A DNA stretch of 64,000 bases from Datura wrightii (lineage: Eukaryota; Streptophyta; Magnoliopsida; Solanales; Solanaceae): NCBI GenBank assembly GCA_035772735.1, contig JASDFA010000006.1, positions 25,523,501 to 25,587,500 of the forward strand, read 5' to 3'. The translations under genes were made by a program, and so were the position numbers. The notes beneath the pieces were generated by a model. The model was not told where the DNA came from and searched no databases. It was given only the letters and a program-made list of their open reading frames with translations. Of the stretch, positions 12,600-25,300 are shown one piece after another (the stretch's first letter is position 1; every line of letters starts with the position of its first letter).

Positions 12600-13199
12600 T
12601 ATTCCCTCCGTTTGACAATAATTAGTGTTTTCATGTTTTACTTTCTCCCTTTTCGTTTATTTTTATCTGCTCATAAATAAGATTTTTATTTTTATTTGAC
12701 AACATAGGAATTTCTACTTTTTAATAAAGAGGAGGCGAACTGTTCGCTTTATCATATAAAAATTATTTTTTTTAACCTTTAGCATTAATTACTCATTCCA
12801 AATTATTTTTTAATTCTATTAAGACTATACATCAATTGATATGAGTATCATGGTAAAATATATGCTCTTCGTTTATTATTTCTTAAGAGGTGTGTAAATT
12901 TTATTATGGACAAGTAAAAGTGAACAAATGAAGTAATTTCATTTTTTGATTCAAACTAAGTGATGTTTCACAAAATAGAAAATATATTAATTTTTATTTT
13001 TTAATTTTATCCTTATTAATAGAGTTTTATATAACTAAAATATTATAACTAAAATATTATTAAAGAATTACTTTTTTACCAAGCTATTTGGTTAAGAATT
13101 AGTTAATAAAAATACTTCTTATTTTGTTAAGACTAAGTAGTTATTTTTAAAAAGTGTTCTAAAATAAAAATATCACTTATTATGAAAAATGAAGGAGTA
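12600..13199. mobile_element. Stowaway-like MITE (about 600 bp)
   Basis: The left end reads TA then TTCCCTCCGTTTGACAATAA. The right end, read in reverse, is TACTCCTTCATTTTTCATAA, giving imperfect terminal inverted repeats that both lead into an ATTAGTG/AAGTGAT motif. TA dinucleotides at 12600-12601 and 13198-13199 fit the Stowaway (mariner-derived) target duplication. The inside is AT-rich with no coding capacity. The length is large for a MITE, so it may contain further insertions. Confidence 0.6.
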
Positions 13200-14102
13200 A
13201 CAAATTCAAATCCAAAAGTAACATATATATATCAACTCCACCAACTTCATTTAACCCTTTGACACTTTGCAGAAGGACAACAGATAAAACAACATTCATT
13301 CACTTAAAAAAAAATTAATGCAGCTGCAGGTAAATTCAGACTTGGGTAATGACATCATGTTAACGTAGTATATGCACTTGATTCAAATATAATTTAATCA
13401 TTGATTACATAAGTAACCTAAAAAAAATACTCACTCTTTCTAAGATTTCGCGCCTTATGCCAATAGTGGAGTAACTACATAATGTAAAAGACAAAATTTA
13501 CTCCAGAATCCATAACACTAAATCACCCATAAGTCAAAATCCTTAAGAGACAAATAGGAAATAGACAATATTAGGTTAAGAAGCATTTTGAATTTCAAAA
13601 CTAAGCAATTGTGGGAGAAAAATTAGCTGACATGAATGCAATAATGAGTAAATTAAGTTTTGTAAACTCAATAGATCATGGAAAAATGAAGCCTCCAAGT
13701 GCAATGTCTTTTTGCTTTTGGTTAGATATGAAAGATGAAGTTTCCGAAGCACTATTTCGTGTGGCTATTTGGTCCTATATTCTTGGAAGTTCTTTCATAT
13801 TTTTGATGCCCTTTTCATTTAAATTTTTCATATATATACAGTCATGTTACCTTTACATATTATAACAGGTAACAAATTTCACATTTTAAAAAACTTACTT
13901 ACAAATACATATTCTTTAATGATTTGATAGTGTAACTATTTTTTTAACGTTGAAATTAATATATATTAAATTTATACATTATCAAATCACCTGAAATATA
14001 TTCATAAATAATTTATAAAAAATGAGATTAATAACTAAAAACGTAAAACATGGTAAAAATGGATCTGATAGTATATAAATTTTTTCACTTCCGTGCATAT
14101 TA
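13200..14102. other. Intergenic, no confirmed gene
   Basis: An open frame at 13611-13865 (84 codons, hydrophobic C-terminal half) has no domain that I recognise and no nearby promoter or splice pattern. The rest is AT-rich non-coding DNA. Confidence 0.45.
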
Positions 14103-14666
14103 GTTAAACTCATATTTATTTTGTAGCTTTTGAGGGCATAGACTTGGTGCTTTTTCTGTGGGTGGAGCTGTGGGTTCCTATGAAAAGGTCAATTAAAATA
14201 GTAATTTGCTTGTCTTTTACTTTAAGGAATTAGGCATAAGACATAGGCATATCGACATTTTCCCATATAAAATTAGTCGTTGCATGTTGGAGTGTTCTCC
14301 TCTGAGCTCATTTACTCTGCTCTATATTTAGCTGTAATTAGTTTTTTATCAGTTGAAGTATAATCTACTGAGCAGTTTGAAATGTAAGTATTTATCAAAA
14401 GATCTGGAAAAGGAAAAATAAAGAAAAGAAATGAAAACGACATTAGATTTTATTATTCAGTTTCTACTTTATAATCTAAATAAATTGAGTAATACGGAGA
14501 CCAAACTTTAGTACCACGAATTAGTTTGTAGACATTTAACATTTGTAGTTTTATTGTTTTGAAAATGAACATAGATTGTGTTACTATCGAGAATTATAGT
14601 GAAATAAATAGGATATCTGTATTCTTAATTAAACATTTTAAATTTTAAAACCTGTGCCTAAAACAA

Positions 14667-14720
<54 letters not shown>

Positions 14721-15575
14721 GAGTGAACATCGATTTATATTTATCATTTAATGTTTTTATTCAATCTTTCAATAAAGATATTTCATAAATTTAATAATAA
14801 GAATATTTGTCCAAACCATCTCTCTCATTGAGTGTCTTAATTAACACTCCATTAAACTGAACAATAAAGGATAAATTTAGAAAAATGTAACAAATGATTA
14901 ATTTGTTATATTTGTAGAAGTTCAAATATTTTAGACAAATTTATTTTGACATTGACTAATATTTGGAACCTTAAATTAGTGGGAGAGCTATCCTTGTCTA
15001 AGGGTGTAAGTTGATATTCCTTTCCTAAAAAATTACGTCATGTAAATAGGTAAAAAGAGTTAGTTTATATATACATATATATATATATGTATTTTATTTT
15101 TATTTTTTAACTCGCTTTAATGAAAATTTTAACTTTGCCATAACCTTAAATGACCTCTAATCAATTTTACTGTTAGATAGATGATGGTATTGTAATATCT
15201 TGACTTCTGGTGTACGTTTGAAATCAAGACAACTAGCTCAGGAAACACAAAGGGAGTAGTAATATTTTGTGGATGTCTGTTTCTCCAAAAATGTCTATTC
15301 AGTCACAAGCTACAAAGTTTGGTCAGATTGTTTTTCTGCATGTGATAAACCAGTATTTCGAGATTAATTTGAATATGAGGGAACCAAAATAAGGATAAAA
15401 ATTATCAAGGTGTAATGTTATGGATATAACTCTTTTATTTTTAATCAGTTATTTTGAATTCAAACTTTATAAACGAAGAAGTTCTTAATGGAAAGCATCC
15501 TCCCATTTTAATAAATCCTTTAAATTAGTTGATTCAATAAATTTCAGATATCTAATACGAGATAAAATGAAATTT
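14103..15575 (+). repeat. Direct duplication, copy A (uninterrupted)
   Basis: Non-coding segment that matches, in order and orientation, 18440-19218 joined to 54359-55585. Shared landmarks include TTATTTTGTAGCTTTTGAG (near 14118), GTTCTCCTCTGAGCTCATTT (near 14294), AAGACAACTAGCTCAGGAAA (near 15224) and TGCATGTGATAAACCA (near 15338). Copy A lacks the Helitron (its empty site is 14908/14909) and lacks the MITE of copy B. It has about 60 extra bases near 14150-14205 and its own (TA) microsatellite at 14672-14716. Confidence 0.9.
14672..14716. repeat. (TA)n microsatellite
   Basis: Uninterrupted TA repeat of about 44 bp inside copy A. The matching place in copy B (19026-19042) has a shorter TA run. 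Confidence 0.95.
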
Positions 15576-17104
15576 TATATTTTTCATATTTTGTTTGGAT
15601 AAATAAAACAACGTTCTTCTTTTTATTTAATTTATATTCCTACGAACTCATGATTGTCACGTGTGGAGAGAATCATCAAGTACTACGATTAATAATCTTT
15701 AAATTGCTCTACCTAATTCCACCTTTTAAATTTCAAGTGACCAACTGGTGGTTCTACTATATTGAGCGTCGTATTTAATCACGTACGTGGCTAAAGTTTG
15801 AAAAATGATGGTAGTTATTTTTTTTTAATCCAAATATTATCCTATGTCCTCAAGTTTTGCATGGCCATTCATTTGAAATATCAGCCACTTTTAAAATATA
15901 TTGAAAAAGAAAATCTTTTGGAGATTGGAGTACTTAGGTAATAATCAGGTAAAAACAAAATATTTGAAGCCTATGCAAATTTCAGACGAAGATACCATAT
16001 CTTTCCACCCAGTTAAACTAGTTAATGGATTCTTTGTAAATTAATTTATAACTTTTCAATAGAACTTAGCTTAATGTTATATGTATAAACTTTATTTCAA
16101 AAGATTGTATATTTGAACTCATACCAGAAGTTACTTAGTGTACTTGACATTAGTATTCTGAATCCCCTACTTGTTCCTTTTTTTTAAAAAAAATTTATAT
16201 ATATATATACAGACACACACACAATACTATGCAAAAGAAGAAAAAAGTGGGGAAAATTATCATTTTTGTATAAGTGAGATGGAATGATTAGTCCTACTGC
16301 TCCCATGTGGCACAAGAATTTACAATTCATAAGGTTGAATATCTGTGGACTACAAATTCCACCTTCTAGACTTTCATTTCTAATAAACTTTATAAGAAAA
16401 ACTTAAACTGCACAAACTAAATCAAATATATACAATTTTATCCTCTCCTGTCCGATCCTCAATCAAACTTACATTGCCCAGACACTATGAAAATAAGTGT
16501 ATTTCCTTTTACCTATCGAATGTATGAGCTTGACTTTGTACCAAACCAAGAGAGCATTTTGGTGGATGTGTGTAGGAAGGCTGACTACTACTTCAACTAA
16601 ATGCCAGGTTAGAAGCGAGTTCATTTTCATTCCCTCGATGTGACCGGATGTGAAGTAATTTCACGATCCAATAAATTCTCTAAAATGAAATGACACAACA
16701 AACTAGAATAGATTGATTGATCCAAATAGCGACAAACTTCAATCAAAAGGAACCAGGGGCGGATGGAGCTTTGATTTATCAGGTTCACCTAATCTCAATA
16801 TTTTAAACAACGAGAGATAAATTCATGTGTAAAAATTAATTATAATTGTAATAAATAGCAGATACAAATTTATAACTTTAAACATATAATGAAATCTGCA
16901 TGCAGAAGAAACTACGTGTACACTAAAAAGACGTATCGTCCAGGTATAATTAAATATTGCTTCTTTTTAATTTTTATTCCCTCAGTCCCATCAAATGGAT
17001 CTTGATAATCTAATATTCAGTATATTAAACTATGCTACAAGTATAATTTTCTACACACTATAAATATGCATGCAGATTAGGACAGTTTTTTGAATTATTA
17101 GACC
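15576..17104. other. Intergenic region upstream of the OFP gene
   Basis: No coding frame. It holds a CACGTG G-box at 15659-15664 and a short (TA)/(CA) run near 16196-16222. A CAGGGGCGGATGG string at 16754 resembles the end of a common Solanaceae hAT-type MITE (the far end is not found, so this is tentative). It presumably contains the OFP promoter. Confidence 0.5.
17059..17066 (+). promoter_or_regulatory. Probable TATA box of the OFP gene
   Basis: TATAAATA lies 39 bp before the ATG at 17105. With a usual spacing of about 30 bp to the start site, the 5' leader would be only about 10-15 nt. Either the leader is very short or a further upstream promoter is used. Confidence 0.5.
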
Positions 17105-18328
17105 ATGGAGAATCATATCGTAAACAAATTCTCTCGCTTGTTCCCTTCCTCTTTCACTTCTTGCCAGTTCCGAAATATACCCGATGTTGTTGAAAGCTCA
17201 TTCCTAATCTCCAAAAGCTCCAAATTTCTTCATAATAATGTACTTGGAGCTTCTTCAAGAACCCATTCTTCAATCAGAAGTCAAGAATCCAAATCAAACA
17301 AGAATGATTTGAAAGTCTCAAAAGGCTCTAAAACCCATATACCCAACAAAGAGTCAAATTTCATGAGAAGTTCTTCATCAAATAGTGGTTGGTTCAGTAG
17401 TGAAGGAGAATATGGCGAAACAGAGGATGCATTTTTCAGCTTGTCTTCTGGTTATTTTTCCGAGTCTTTTCACCGGAAACCAGCTGAAACATGTCGGAGA
17501 AAATACAGTCAGAAGAGTTGTGAAATGAGTCGTTGTTCTTCTGAATTATCAGTGAATTCGATTTCAACAGCATTGAGAGAAAATAACACAAATGGGCGAG
17601 ACGAATCGAAATGGGTCAAATCAATAAACGGGCTGGATTTTGCCACCTCAAAAACAGAGCAAAACAGAGGAAAAAACAGCAAGACAGCCCGGAAAACAGG
17701 TGAAACTTGTAGGAAAAGATACAACCAGAAGAGTTCTGAAATGAGTCGTTGCTCTTCGGAATTATCAGTGAATTCCGTTTCAACAGCGCTGAGCGAAGAG
17801 AGGCCAAATGGGCTGGTTGGATCAAATTTAGACGAGTCAAAACGGATTAAATCAATAAATGAGTTTGATATTGCTACCTTGAAAACAGAGCAAAACAGAG
17901 GAAAAATTAGCAATACTGCCCGCAAAACAGCTGAAAAGCAGATAAGATCCGGTGGAAGAACTCGACGAAAAACCATCCCGGTGGAGAAGTTTGATTATTA
18001 CAGCGATTTTGCTAGTGATACCCGCCGGAAAACTACCAAGTGTCGCCGGAAAATCAAGAAGTTGAGTTCCATTAGCTCTGATGAAGTGGGTAAGTTTACA
18101 ATTGTAGTTGATGGAAGAATTGAAGAGAGCATTGCAGTAGAGAAGAATACAAGTGATCCATACAGTGATTTCAGAACATCAATGGTGGAGATGATAGTAG
18201 AAAAACAAATCTTTGGACTTAAGGATCTTCAAAGGCTTTTGCATTGTTTTCTATCATTGAATTCACCTTCTTTTCACAAGATTATTTTTGAGGTTTTCTC
18301 AGAGATTTGTGAAACCATATTTCACTAA
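17105..18328 (+). CDS. OVATE family protein (transcription repressor OFP)
   Basis: Intact 407-codon frame without introns, as is usual for OFP genes. The C-terminal OVATE domain (about residues 345-405) shows DPYSDFRTSM, then MIVEKQIF, LLHCFLSLN and HKIIFEVFSEIC. This domain binds TALE homeodomain and TRM proteins and represses transcription, shaping organ form (family knowledge). Residues 94-122 contain a GWFSSE...FFSLSSGYFSESF segment seen in the OFP6/7/8-like branch. A basic stretch (about 278-320, RTRRKT, CRRKIKK) may be a nuclear signal. Residues 128-198 and 199-276 are a tandem duplication. The start is the first ATG after the TATA box. It lies between the two copies of a direct duplication. 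I am sure of the family, less of the subgroup. Confidence 0.93.
   Translation: MENHIVNKFSRLFPSSFTSCQFRNIPDVVESSFLISKSSKFLHNNVLGASSRTHSSIRSQESKSNKNDLKVSKGSKTHIPNKESNFMRSSSSNSGWFSSEGEYGETEDAFFSLSSGYFSESFHRKPAETCRRKYSQKSCEMSRCSSELSVNSISTALRENNTNGRDESKWVKSINGLDFATSKTEQNRGKNSKTARKTGETCRKRYNQKSSEMSRCSSELSVNSVSTALSEERPNGLVGSNLDESKRIKSINEFDIATLKTEQNRGKISNTARKTAEKQIRSGGRTRRKTIPVEKFDYYSDFASDTRRKTTKCRRKIKKLSSISSDEVGKFTIVVDGRIEESIAVEKNTSDPYSDFRTSMVEMIVEKQIFGLKDLQRLLHCFLSLNSPSFHKIIFEVFSEICETIFH
17486..17932 (+). repeat. Tandem duplication inside the OFP coding region
   Basis: Two in-frame units of 71 and 78 codons (17486-17698 and 17699-17932). Both contain ETCR(R/K)(K/R)Y, QKS, EMSRCSSELSVNS, STAL, DESK, KSIN and KTEQNRGK in the same order. 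The second has a 7-codon insert around NGLVGSNL. They are closely similar at the DNA level, and the frame is kept throughout. The repeat lies in the low-complexity linker before the OVATE domain. Confidence 0.93.
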
Positions 18329-18439
18329 CTGGTAGGAGTAGTACTTTAAATTTAAGTTAGGTTTAGTTTGAATAAATATTTCTAGTATTTTGATAACTTG
18401 TTGTAAGAACGTACATGCTGCTGCTGCTGCTACTACTTG
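18329..18439 (+). other. OFP 3' flank with CTG trinucleotide run
   Basis: Short 3' flank after the TAA/TAG region. It contains a (CTG)n-like run at about 18418-18432 and an AATAAA-type signal at 18371-18376 (GAATAAATA), a possible polyadenylation site. Confidence 0.5.
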
Positions 18440-19218
18440 GTTAAATTCATATTTATTTTGTAGCTTTTGAGTGCATAGACATTTGCTTGTCTTTTAATTT
18501 AAGGAATTAGGCATAAGACATAGGATATATAGACATTTTCTCATGGAAAATGAGTCGTTACATGTTGGAGTGTTCTCCTCTGAGCTCATTTACTCTGCTC
18601 TATATGTAGTTGTAATTAGTTTTAAATTTAAGTATAATCTGCTGAGCAATCTGAAATGGAAGTATTTATCAAAAGATGGAAAAGGAAATATAAAGAAAAG
18701 AAATGAAAACGACATTAGATTTTATTATTCAGTTTCTACTTTATAATCTAAATAACTTGAGTAATACTGAGACCAGTCTTTAGTACCATGAATTAGTTTG
18801 TAGTTATTTAACATTTGTAGTTGCATTGCTTTGGAAAAGAACATAAATTGTGTTACAATTCAGCGGTGAAATAGATAGGATATTTTTATTCTTAATTAAA
18901 AATTTTAAAATTTAAAATTCGTCCATAGAAAAATCTTGGTGAACAGTGCATCTCTCTATAATGAGCTTATGCAACAAGAATCCAATTTAGTGAAACCAAT
19001 AAATTTAGAATACCAAATAATTAATAATATATATATATATATAATTTATGTGAACATCTATTTACATTTGTCTTTTTAAATGTTTTTATACATCTTTCAA
19101 TAAAGACATTTGATAAATTTAATAATAAAAATATTTGTCCAACCCATCCTTTAACACTCCATTAAACTGAACAATAAAGGATAAATTTGGAAAAATGTAA
19201 CAAATGATTAATTTCTTA
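18440..19218 (+). repeat. Direct duplication, copy B, left part
   Basis: Matches copy A (14103-14908) across its whole length, lying directly downstream of the OFP gene. It stops at the A of 19218, exactly where the Helitron begins, and resumes at 54359. A small frame at 18543-18746 is within this non-coding repeat. Confidence 0.9.
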
Positions 19219-21689
19219 TTTACCTATATAATAAGTGCGGCCTTTGCACTATCAAATAAATAACATTTTCTCATTTTTTTTTATTTTTTACTGAGACAAG
19301 TGTCTCCTGCATAAAAAAAAATCTACTTGTGTGACCCAAATTTTATACACATAATAGCCTTTTCATGTTCTCCATTCTCTGCCTTTGCATATTTTTTTTA
19401 CTACTATACTGCTGTTTCTTTTAATTCTAAGTGTTCAACACATATCAAGTTTAAAATGTAAATTACCTGAGATAATTAGGGGTATTTATGGCATTGAGCA
19501 ACATCTAGATTAATCTGTTGTCTCAAAGTTGCCTTATAAAGTCCCAGTTGAAGCAATGTTCACTAAGTTTGGTAGATGACCTAAATTTTTTCAACAATCT
19601 TTTCTTATCTGCTTGTTTAACAAAACAGATACTGATTAAAAAGGAATTGTTTAATTCCCTTGTGTATTGGGTTACCTATTTTTTTACTGCTAAAATAACT
19701 TCTGCTCCTCAGCAGTCAGCATCCCACAAAGTTCTTTATTTATAAAATACTTACTACTGGTACTAAAAAATATAATAAAATTATAGCATGTTCCTTTCCA
19801 ATAAAATTTCAGAATCTCAAATTTACTAAAAGCACTACATTGAACATTCTTTTTCCACCTTTATTATCATTGTCACAGTCCCCAATTATCACCTTCATCA
19901 TTGTTTCTCAATATTCTTCTTGTTAGTCTCACTTTATCTATGTCATTGTAGAGCTAAAGAATTTTTGAATCCTTCCCAAAAATGGTGTTTTCCCCAACAT
20001 ATGTGTCTTTTCAGTTGCTTCGTCATTTGTTTTATTTTTTTTGTTTCTCTTTCCATTGTTCTTCTTTCTCTTTGTATATTTTCTCTTCGATGAGTTTTTC
20101 TTTTCTTGTATTAGCAAAAAAGGGAGCATTTGATCGGTATAAAATTAAAAATTTATGAGTAAAAATTAGTTTGGGTTAGTGTTTCTGAATTTTCTGTGAG
20201 AAAGATGTAGGACACCGTAATCAACAGAGAGGAACAAACCAATCTAAAGCTTTTAATTATCCCTTTCGCTTGCATAGTTCAAGTGTATTGGCAGTTAGTG
20301 ATAGAATCATCTCTTGATGAAGTAGAAATGATTTTCCTATAGGATATTTATCAAACACTTTATACGGATTAGTGGTATCCCTTGATTTTTTTCCCACATA
20401 ATACCTCTTCTGATGTCATTCTCCACATAGAAATTATATTAAACTTCATATTAGAATTACGGAAACTGCAACAAAGAGATGTATTTGGCTGAAGATCTTA
20501 GCAGAAGTTACCAATGATTAAAGCTCTTCTATTTTCCAGGAAAAGGAGGAGAGAAACGTGATAGAATGAGGCTGTATCATGACTTAAATGACAAGTTCAA
20601 CCAAAAAATTCATAATGCTGATATATATACAGAGAGGATGAGTTTCTATTAGGTGGTGTTCACAATGCCCATTCTCAAGTATAAAGTTCCCCCTTTATCA
20701 TATCCTGCAGTGCTTTCACGAGTGGGGTTGGGTATTTTAAGATGAATTTGCAAGTATCTTTTTTTCCTTAACCTCTCTTGCACCAGCAGAAGGAGATAGG
20801 ATTACTGATAAATCAAAAGCAACTTGATTTAAGAAATAATAATTGAAAAAATCACATTGAAGGTCTCATAATGCAGCTTTACTCTGTGCATGGATAATTC
20901 ACAGAATCCAAAAATGAAACAAACTCAAAATTTATGATGTGAACTCAATAAAGACTTCCATAAATCTTTCTCTCTTTGTCCTTTTTGTTCGAGAACAAGT
21001 TCCTACAACTCCACTAACAAGGAATAAATTAGGAAAAAATTTACCATGGTCAACTTATAAATCTCGATGAGAAAAAAAACTTATAAAATGGAAAAAATTA
21101 ATCAAATTTAGCATTTGTCTAGATCAGGAAAAGAAGAAACATGAAAAACAAACTCAAACTTTATTATGTGAACCCAATAAAGAATACTAGAACTCGAAGA
21201 AAATTCATGCGACTTAGTTAATAAGGAATAAATTAAAATCAAAATTTAGTACAGTCAACATGTTAATCAAAGTTAGCATTTGTTTCTGTTAGGAACAAAA
21301 GCAAAAAAAATCTTATCTTCTGGATAATTGGATTAAAGATTTAGCAGAAAAAGACTGAAAAATAGATGAAAACAAACTTGTAACAAGGATAAGGGGGCAA
21401 AAAACCGAACCATCCTGCATGCGAACAACATTAAAAAATGGTGTCTGATTAATTTGCAAGGAAATCTTCTGGAAACCAAACTTTGTCGAAGAAATTACTA
21501 AGTTGTTTTAGGTGAATAGTTCTAAAATTTTTTATTATGCTTGTCAGAATACCTATATCGGCATAGAATTAGAAACATCTATACAAAAAATAGTATAAGT
21601 AAACGTTCGCATTAAATTGAAAAGTAAATATTATCCCATGCTCTTATAGACTAATCTCTTGAAATGACAATCAAAACCAAAACCAGTCA

Positions 21690-21785
21690 CAAGTTTTAGA
21701 ACTTACTGGATCATAATAAGTCAACAGGCCCTAGCAAAAAATTTAACTGTCGTATACAGTTAATCAACCTTGCTTACATTTTTAA
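21690..21785 (+). repeat. Approx. 100-bp direct repeat, left copy
   Basis: GTTTTAGAACTTACTGGATC and the following bases recur with moderate divergence at 51858-51955, in the same orientation. The two copies lie on either side of the RepHel/RPA block. The flanks beyond the match differ. Confidence 0.7.
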
Positions 21786-21969
21786 TAGTATATGTAATAC
21801 ATTAAGACTATAAAATATTTACTTCTATGTTGCTACTACATAATAGTCTTGCTAAGTGCAATAGTTTTTGGTCTTAGACTTGAGTAGATATGATTACTAT
21901 ATAGTCCAAAAATTACATATTATAATAAGTTACACTATGTATTTGAGAGAAAGAGATTCTAAATTGAAA

Positions 21970-22000
21970 TTAGAGTAGTACCCGCAATTTGCGGGTAACC
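21970..22000 (-). mobile_element. Possible Helitron 3' terminus (inner, minus orientation)
   Basis: On the - strand a perfect hairpin (ACCCGCAAATTGCGGGT, 21980-21996) is followed after six bases by CTAA and then T, the canonical Helitron 3' layout. On the + strand the same hairpin is followed by CTAT, which does not fit. The matching 5' end was not found, so this could be a relic terminus or chance. Confidence 0.45.
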
Positions 22001-22325
22001 AACTATGAGTATTCTTTTATATGTACTTGAATTAAAAATTCTTTATCTAGCACATTTGATATCGGCAAGGTATTCATAAAGTCTTTATCAATATATTAAT
22101 TGGTATGATGATTGAAGTTTTTGGTTTATATCTTCCATTGATTACAAGTCGTTGGTTAATGCTAGGATTTCGAATATTCGCTCGGCTCGAACAAACAGAC
22201 CCGAAATATATTCTGACTAATAAAGCTAAATTTACAAATTTTTCCAAGTATATATTTTTAATCTATACCATGCAAAGCTGTCCGAATTCAAATTAACTTA
22301 TTCACGTTTAACACCTAACATCAGA

Positions 22326-25300
22326 TGTCTGACAACAAAAGAAAGCCTTCCCCACCCAAAATTGAGCAGACAAGTGGACAGTTATGCTTTCTTGCCAAAA
22401 ATAATTAAAAAAATTTTTTAGACGTCGCGCTACTTACCACGATATGCCATCGGACCAAAAAAAAGCTCTTCTAGAATGACGCCGAACAGACTATTCTGCA
22501 AGAAAGCATCGTATTCTTGAAAATGATCTTGCTAACCATTCAGGCCTGATTAATTCTTCTCCTGAGCCACCATTGCTTGTTTCGGCGCAACCTGCTATCT
22601 TTATCACAGATAAACTGTAGTTTACTTCACCGAACGAACAACTAACTCAGTGTAAAAGTGTATACGAAATAGGTTAACAACAATTCCTTTTTATACACAA
22701 ATTATAATTATAGAGTTGGTTATTATACGTTAACACATGCAACATTACATGCCCAACATCTGGAGCACATAATGAGTGCTCTGCCTATGTAAAGTTCACC
22801 TAACCAGGAGAGGTCTATTCCCATTGTATTACAATATAATTTTTCCCATTATCCATGTTTATCTTGTACTAAACTATGCTACCATTCCATAGGTCGCAAA
22901 TCAACCCAGATGACCTGTTGGACTATGCAGCAACTACCATATACTCCTTCCATTTTAAAAAAAGTTCCAAACTATAAATATTTCGGAGCCAGTAGATTTG
23001 AATTTGAACCTCCAAACTTTTGCTATAGTAATGGTTTAGTCAAATTAGCCTCCCATCAAATGCCTTTCGAGTTAACAACGCTTTACTTAGGTGTCAGTGA
23101 TGAAACCAATCATTTCGGTACTTATATAAGGACATATAATAATATGTTCGCATTTACTTCACTTGGAGTAAAATACGATAAGGATTTGAAAATGAGAACT
23201 CAAGGCATACATATATTTAAAGTTCAAGGACACATGTACCATTTTATACATAACCTTGTCCCTACCAATAATGAACCGAGAAACTTACAGGTTTACTTTT
23301 ATGACAATGAGGATGATATGGTTACGAAAATGGCCTTCTCAGAAAATCTTAACACATCTATTATTTCCAAACTACTTGACATTCTTCGAATTAATCCATA
23401 CTCTATGTTTCTGAAATCGTTAACATGCATTCCAAACTTTTCTAATTTCTATATCGCACTGAAATGTCATTCTGAGTTGGATCAGCGTACACATAATTTA
23501 TCCCGTGTTTCAGAAGTTGCTTCTATATGGATTGATGACGAATCAAACAACACCACGTCTACACCACATATACGAATTTAACCCAACAGCAATAGCAACC
23601 AATTGGTGCATTATTATTACGGTTGTTATGATCCATTACAATATTATGTGTTGTTTTCTTATGGACAAAATGGCTAGCACTGTGGCATTCAAAAAAACCT
23701 ACAAATTTCTCTTCTATAAATCGTTCTTCATATAATCATGATCAACTTCCCCATGTATCCAATTGGTCTTCAATTGATGGACTTTTAAACGTCGAGGAAC
23801 AAACTTTGCAAAAAGAAAGGTAAAAGAAAAACACAGTGTCATGTCGCAAATATTACTGCTACAAACTTCAAATAAGAGATGACGAAGAAAATGCAATTTT
23901 ACATTCTGAAAGATTATTTCAACAATACTGTGTAGACGAATTTATAAAACTCGAAACACAACGATTAGACTTTTTGTTGTTCAATCAAGATTTAATTAGG
24001 CTTGAGGTGTTAGCAGGACTTATGGATCTTCTAAGACAAGGTGAAAGAGATGCTTCGAATGTTGGCATAAAAATTTTCTTCCTACAAGCTTTACTGGAGG
24101 TCCCAGAGATATCCGACGCCTATATATGAATGTGATTGCATTAGTGCAACACTTTAGAAAACCCGATATCTTCTTAACAATGACATGTAATCCTTCATGG
24201 CCAGAAATACAATCTTTCTTGCTACGAACTGATGAAGTACAAAATAGGCCTGATTTAATAAGCGAGTATTTAAGGCAAAAGTTGAAGAACTAAAATCAGA
24301 TATAGTTAAAAAAGGCATATTTGGAGAAGTTGCGGCTTTTATGTTCACCATAGAGTTCCAAAAAAGAGGTCTTCCTCATGCTCATTTTCTTATCTTACTT
24401 GCTAATGAGTATAAATTACTCACACCCGAGGCATATGATAGAGTTGTCTGTGCTGAAATACCAGATCCTAATACAAATGGTTGTTTACATTCTTTAGTTA
24501 TTAAGCATATGATGCATGGTTCCTGTAGAACTTTAAATCATAAAAGCCCTTGCATGAAAAAAAGGACGTTGTAAATTTGAATATCCCAAAAGTTACGCTA
24601 ATGAAACATCCAAAGGTGAGAATTCGTATCCAATTTACAAAAGGCGAGATACTAGCAAATATTTTAAAGTTAGAACATAATATCTTGACAATTCATGGGT
24701 TGTTCCTTACAATCCATATTTACTGAGTAAATTTAACCGCCACATAAATGTTGAAATTTTCTCAGACGTTAAGGTTGTCAAATATATCTACAAATACATT
24801 TGTAAAGGGCACGACAAAATCGCTTTTCATGTACATAGTGACAACTGTAATATATAAATAGATGAAATAAAAGACTACCGATCGGCTAGATGAGTTTCAC
24901 CACCGGAAGCTATGTGGCGTTTGTTTTCCTTTCCTATTAGTTAAATGAATGCTGCAGTATACCATCTTTAATTTCATCTTGAGAAACAACAATTTGTTTC
25001 TTTTAAAGCAACTGCAAATCTAAACTTTGTCTTGAATAATCCTGCACTTAAAAGAACAATGCTAATAGAATTCTTCTCGATGAACCACACAAATGAAGCT
25101 GCAATTGAACTTAACTTATTATATAAAGAATTTCCTGAATACTTTGTTTGGTCAATAAGTGAAAAAATGTGGACGCGCAGAAAACAAGGCAATGTCATTG
25201 GTCGTGTTGTAACTTGTCATCCAACAGAAGGAGAAAGATACTATCTTTGGCTATTTTTAATGAACATAAAAGGACCAAAATCATAAAAAGATCTCAAAAC

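Larger units (their letters stand above)
19219..22325. other. Helitron 5' non-coding region
   Basis: About 3.1 kb without a convincing gene. It contains an imperfect internal direct repeat (about 20915-21070 against 21145-21270, sharing AACTCAA...TTTAT.ATGTGAAC.CAATAAAGA). It also holds a roughly 100-bp block repeated at 51858-51955, and a hairpin at 21980-21996. A lysine-rich frame at 19938-20129 (-) is low complexity. Confidence 0.6.

Noticed and set aside
13611..13865. 84-codon frame before copy A
   Set aside because: No recognisable domain, hydrophobic low-complexity C-terminus, no splice or promoter pattern. Listed only as an uncertain frame.
16754..16960. Possible hAT-type MITE starting CAGGGGCGGATGG
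   Set aside because: Only one end is recognisable; without the inverted partner and 8-bp duplication it is not called.
17509..17976. 155-codon frame antisense to the OFP gene
   Set aside because: Mirror of the tandem repeat in the OFP coding region; no independent support.
19938..20129. Lysine/asparagine-rich frame on the - strand
   Set aside because: Low-complexity translation of an AT-rich pyrimidine tract inside Helitron non-coding DNA.
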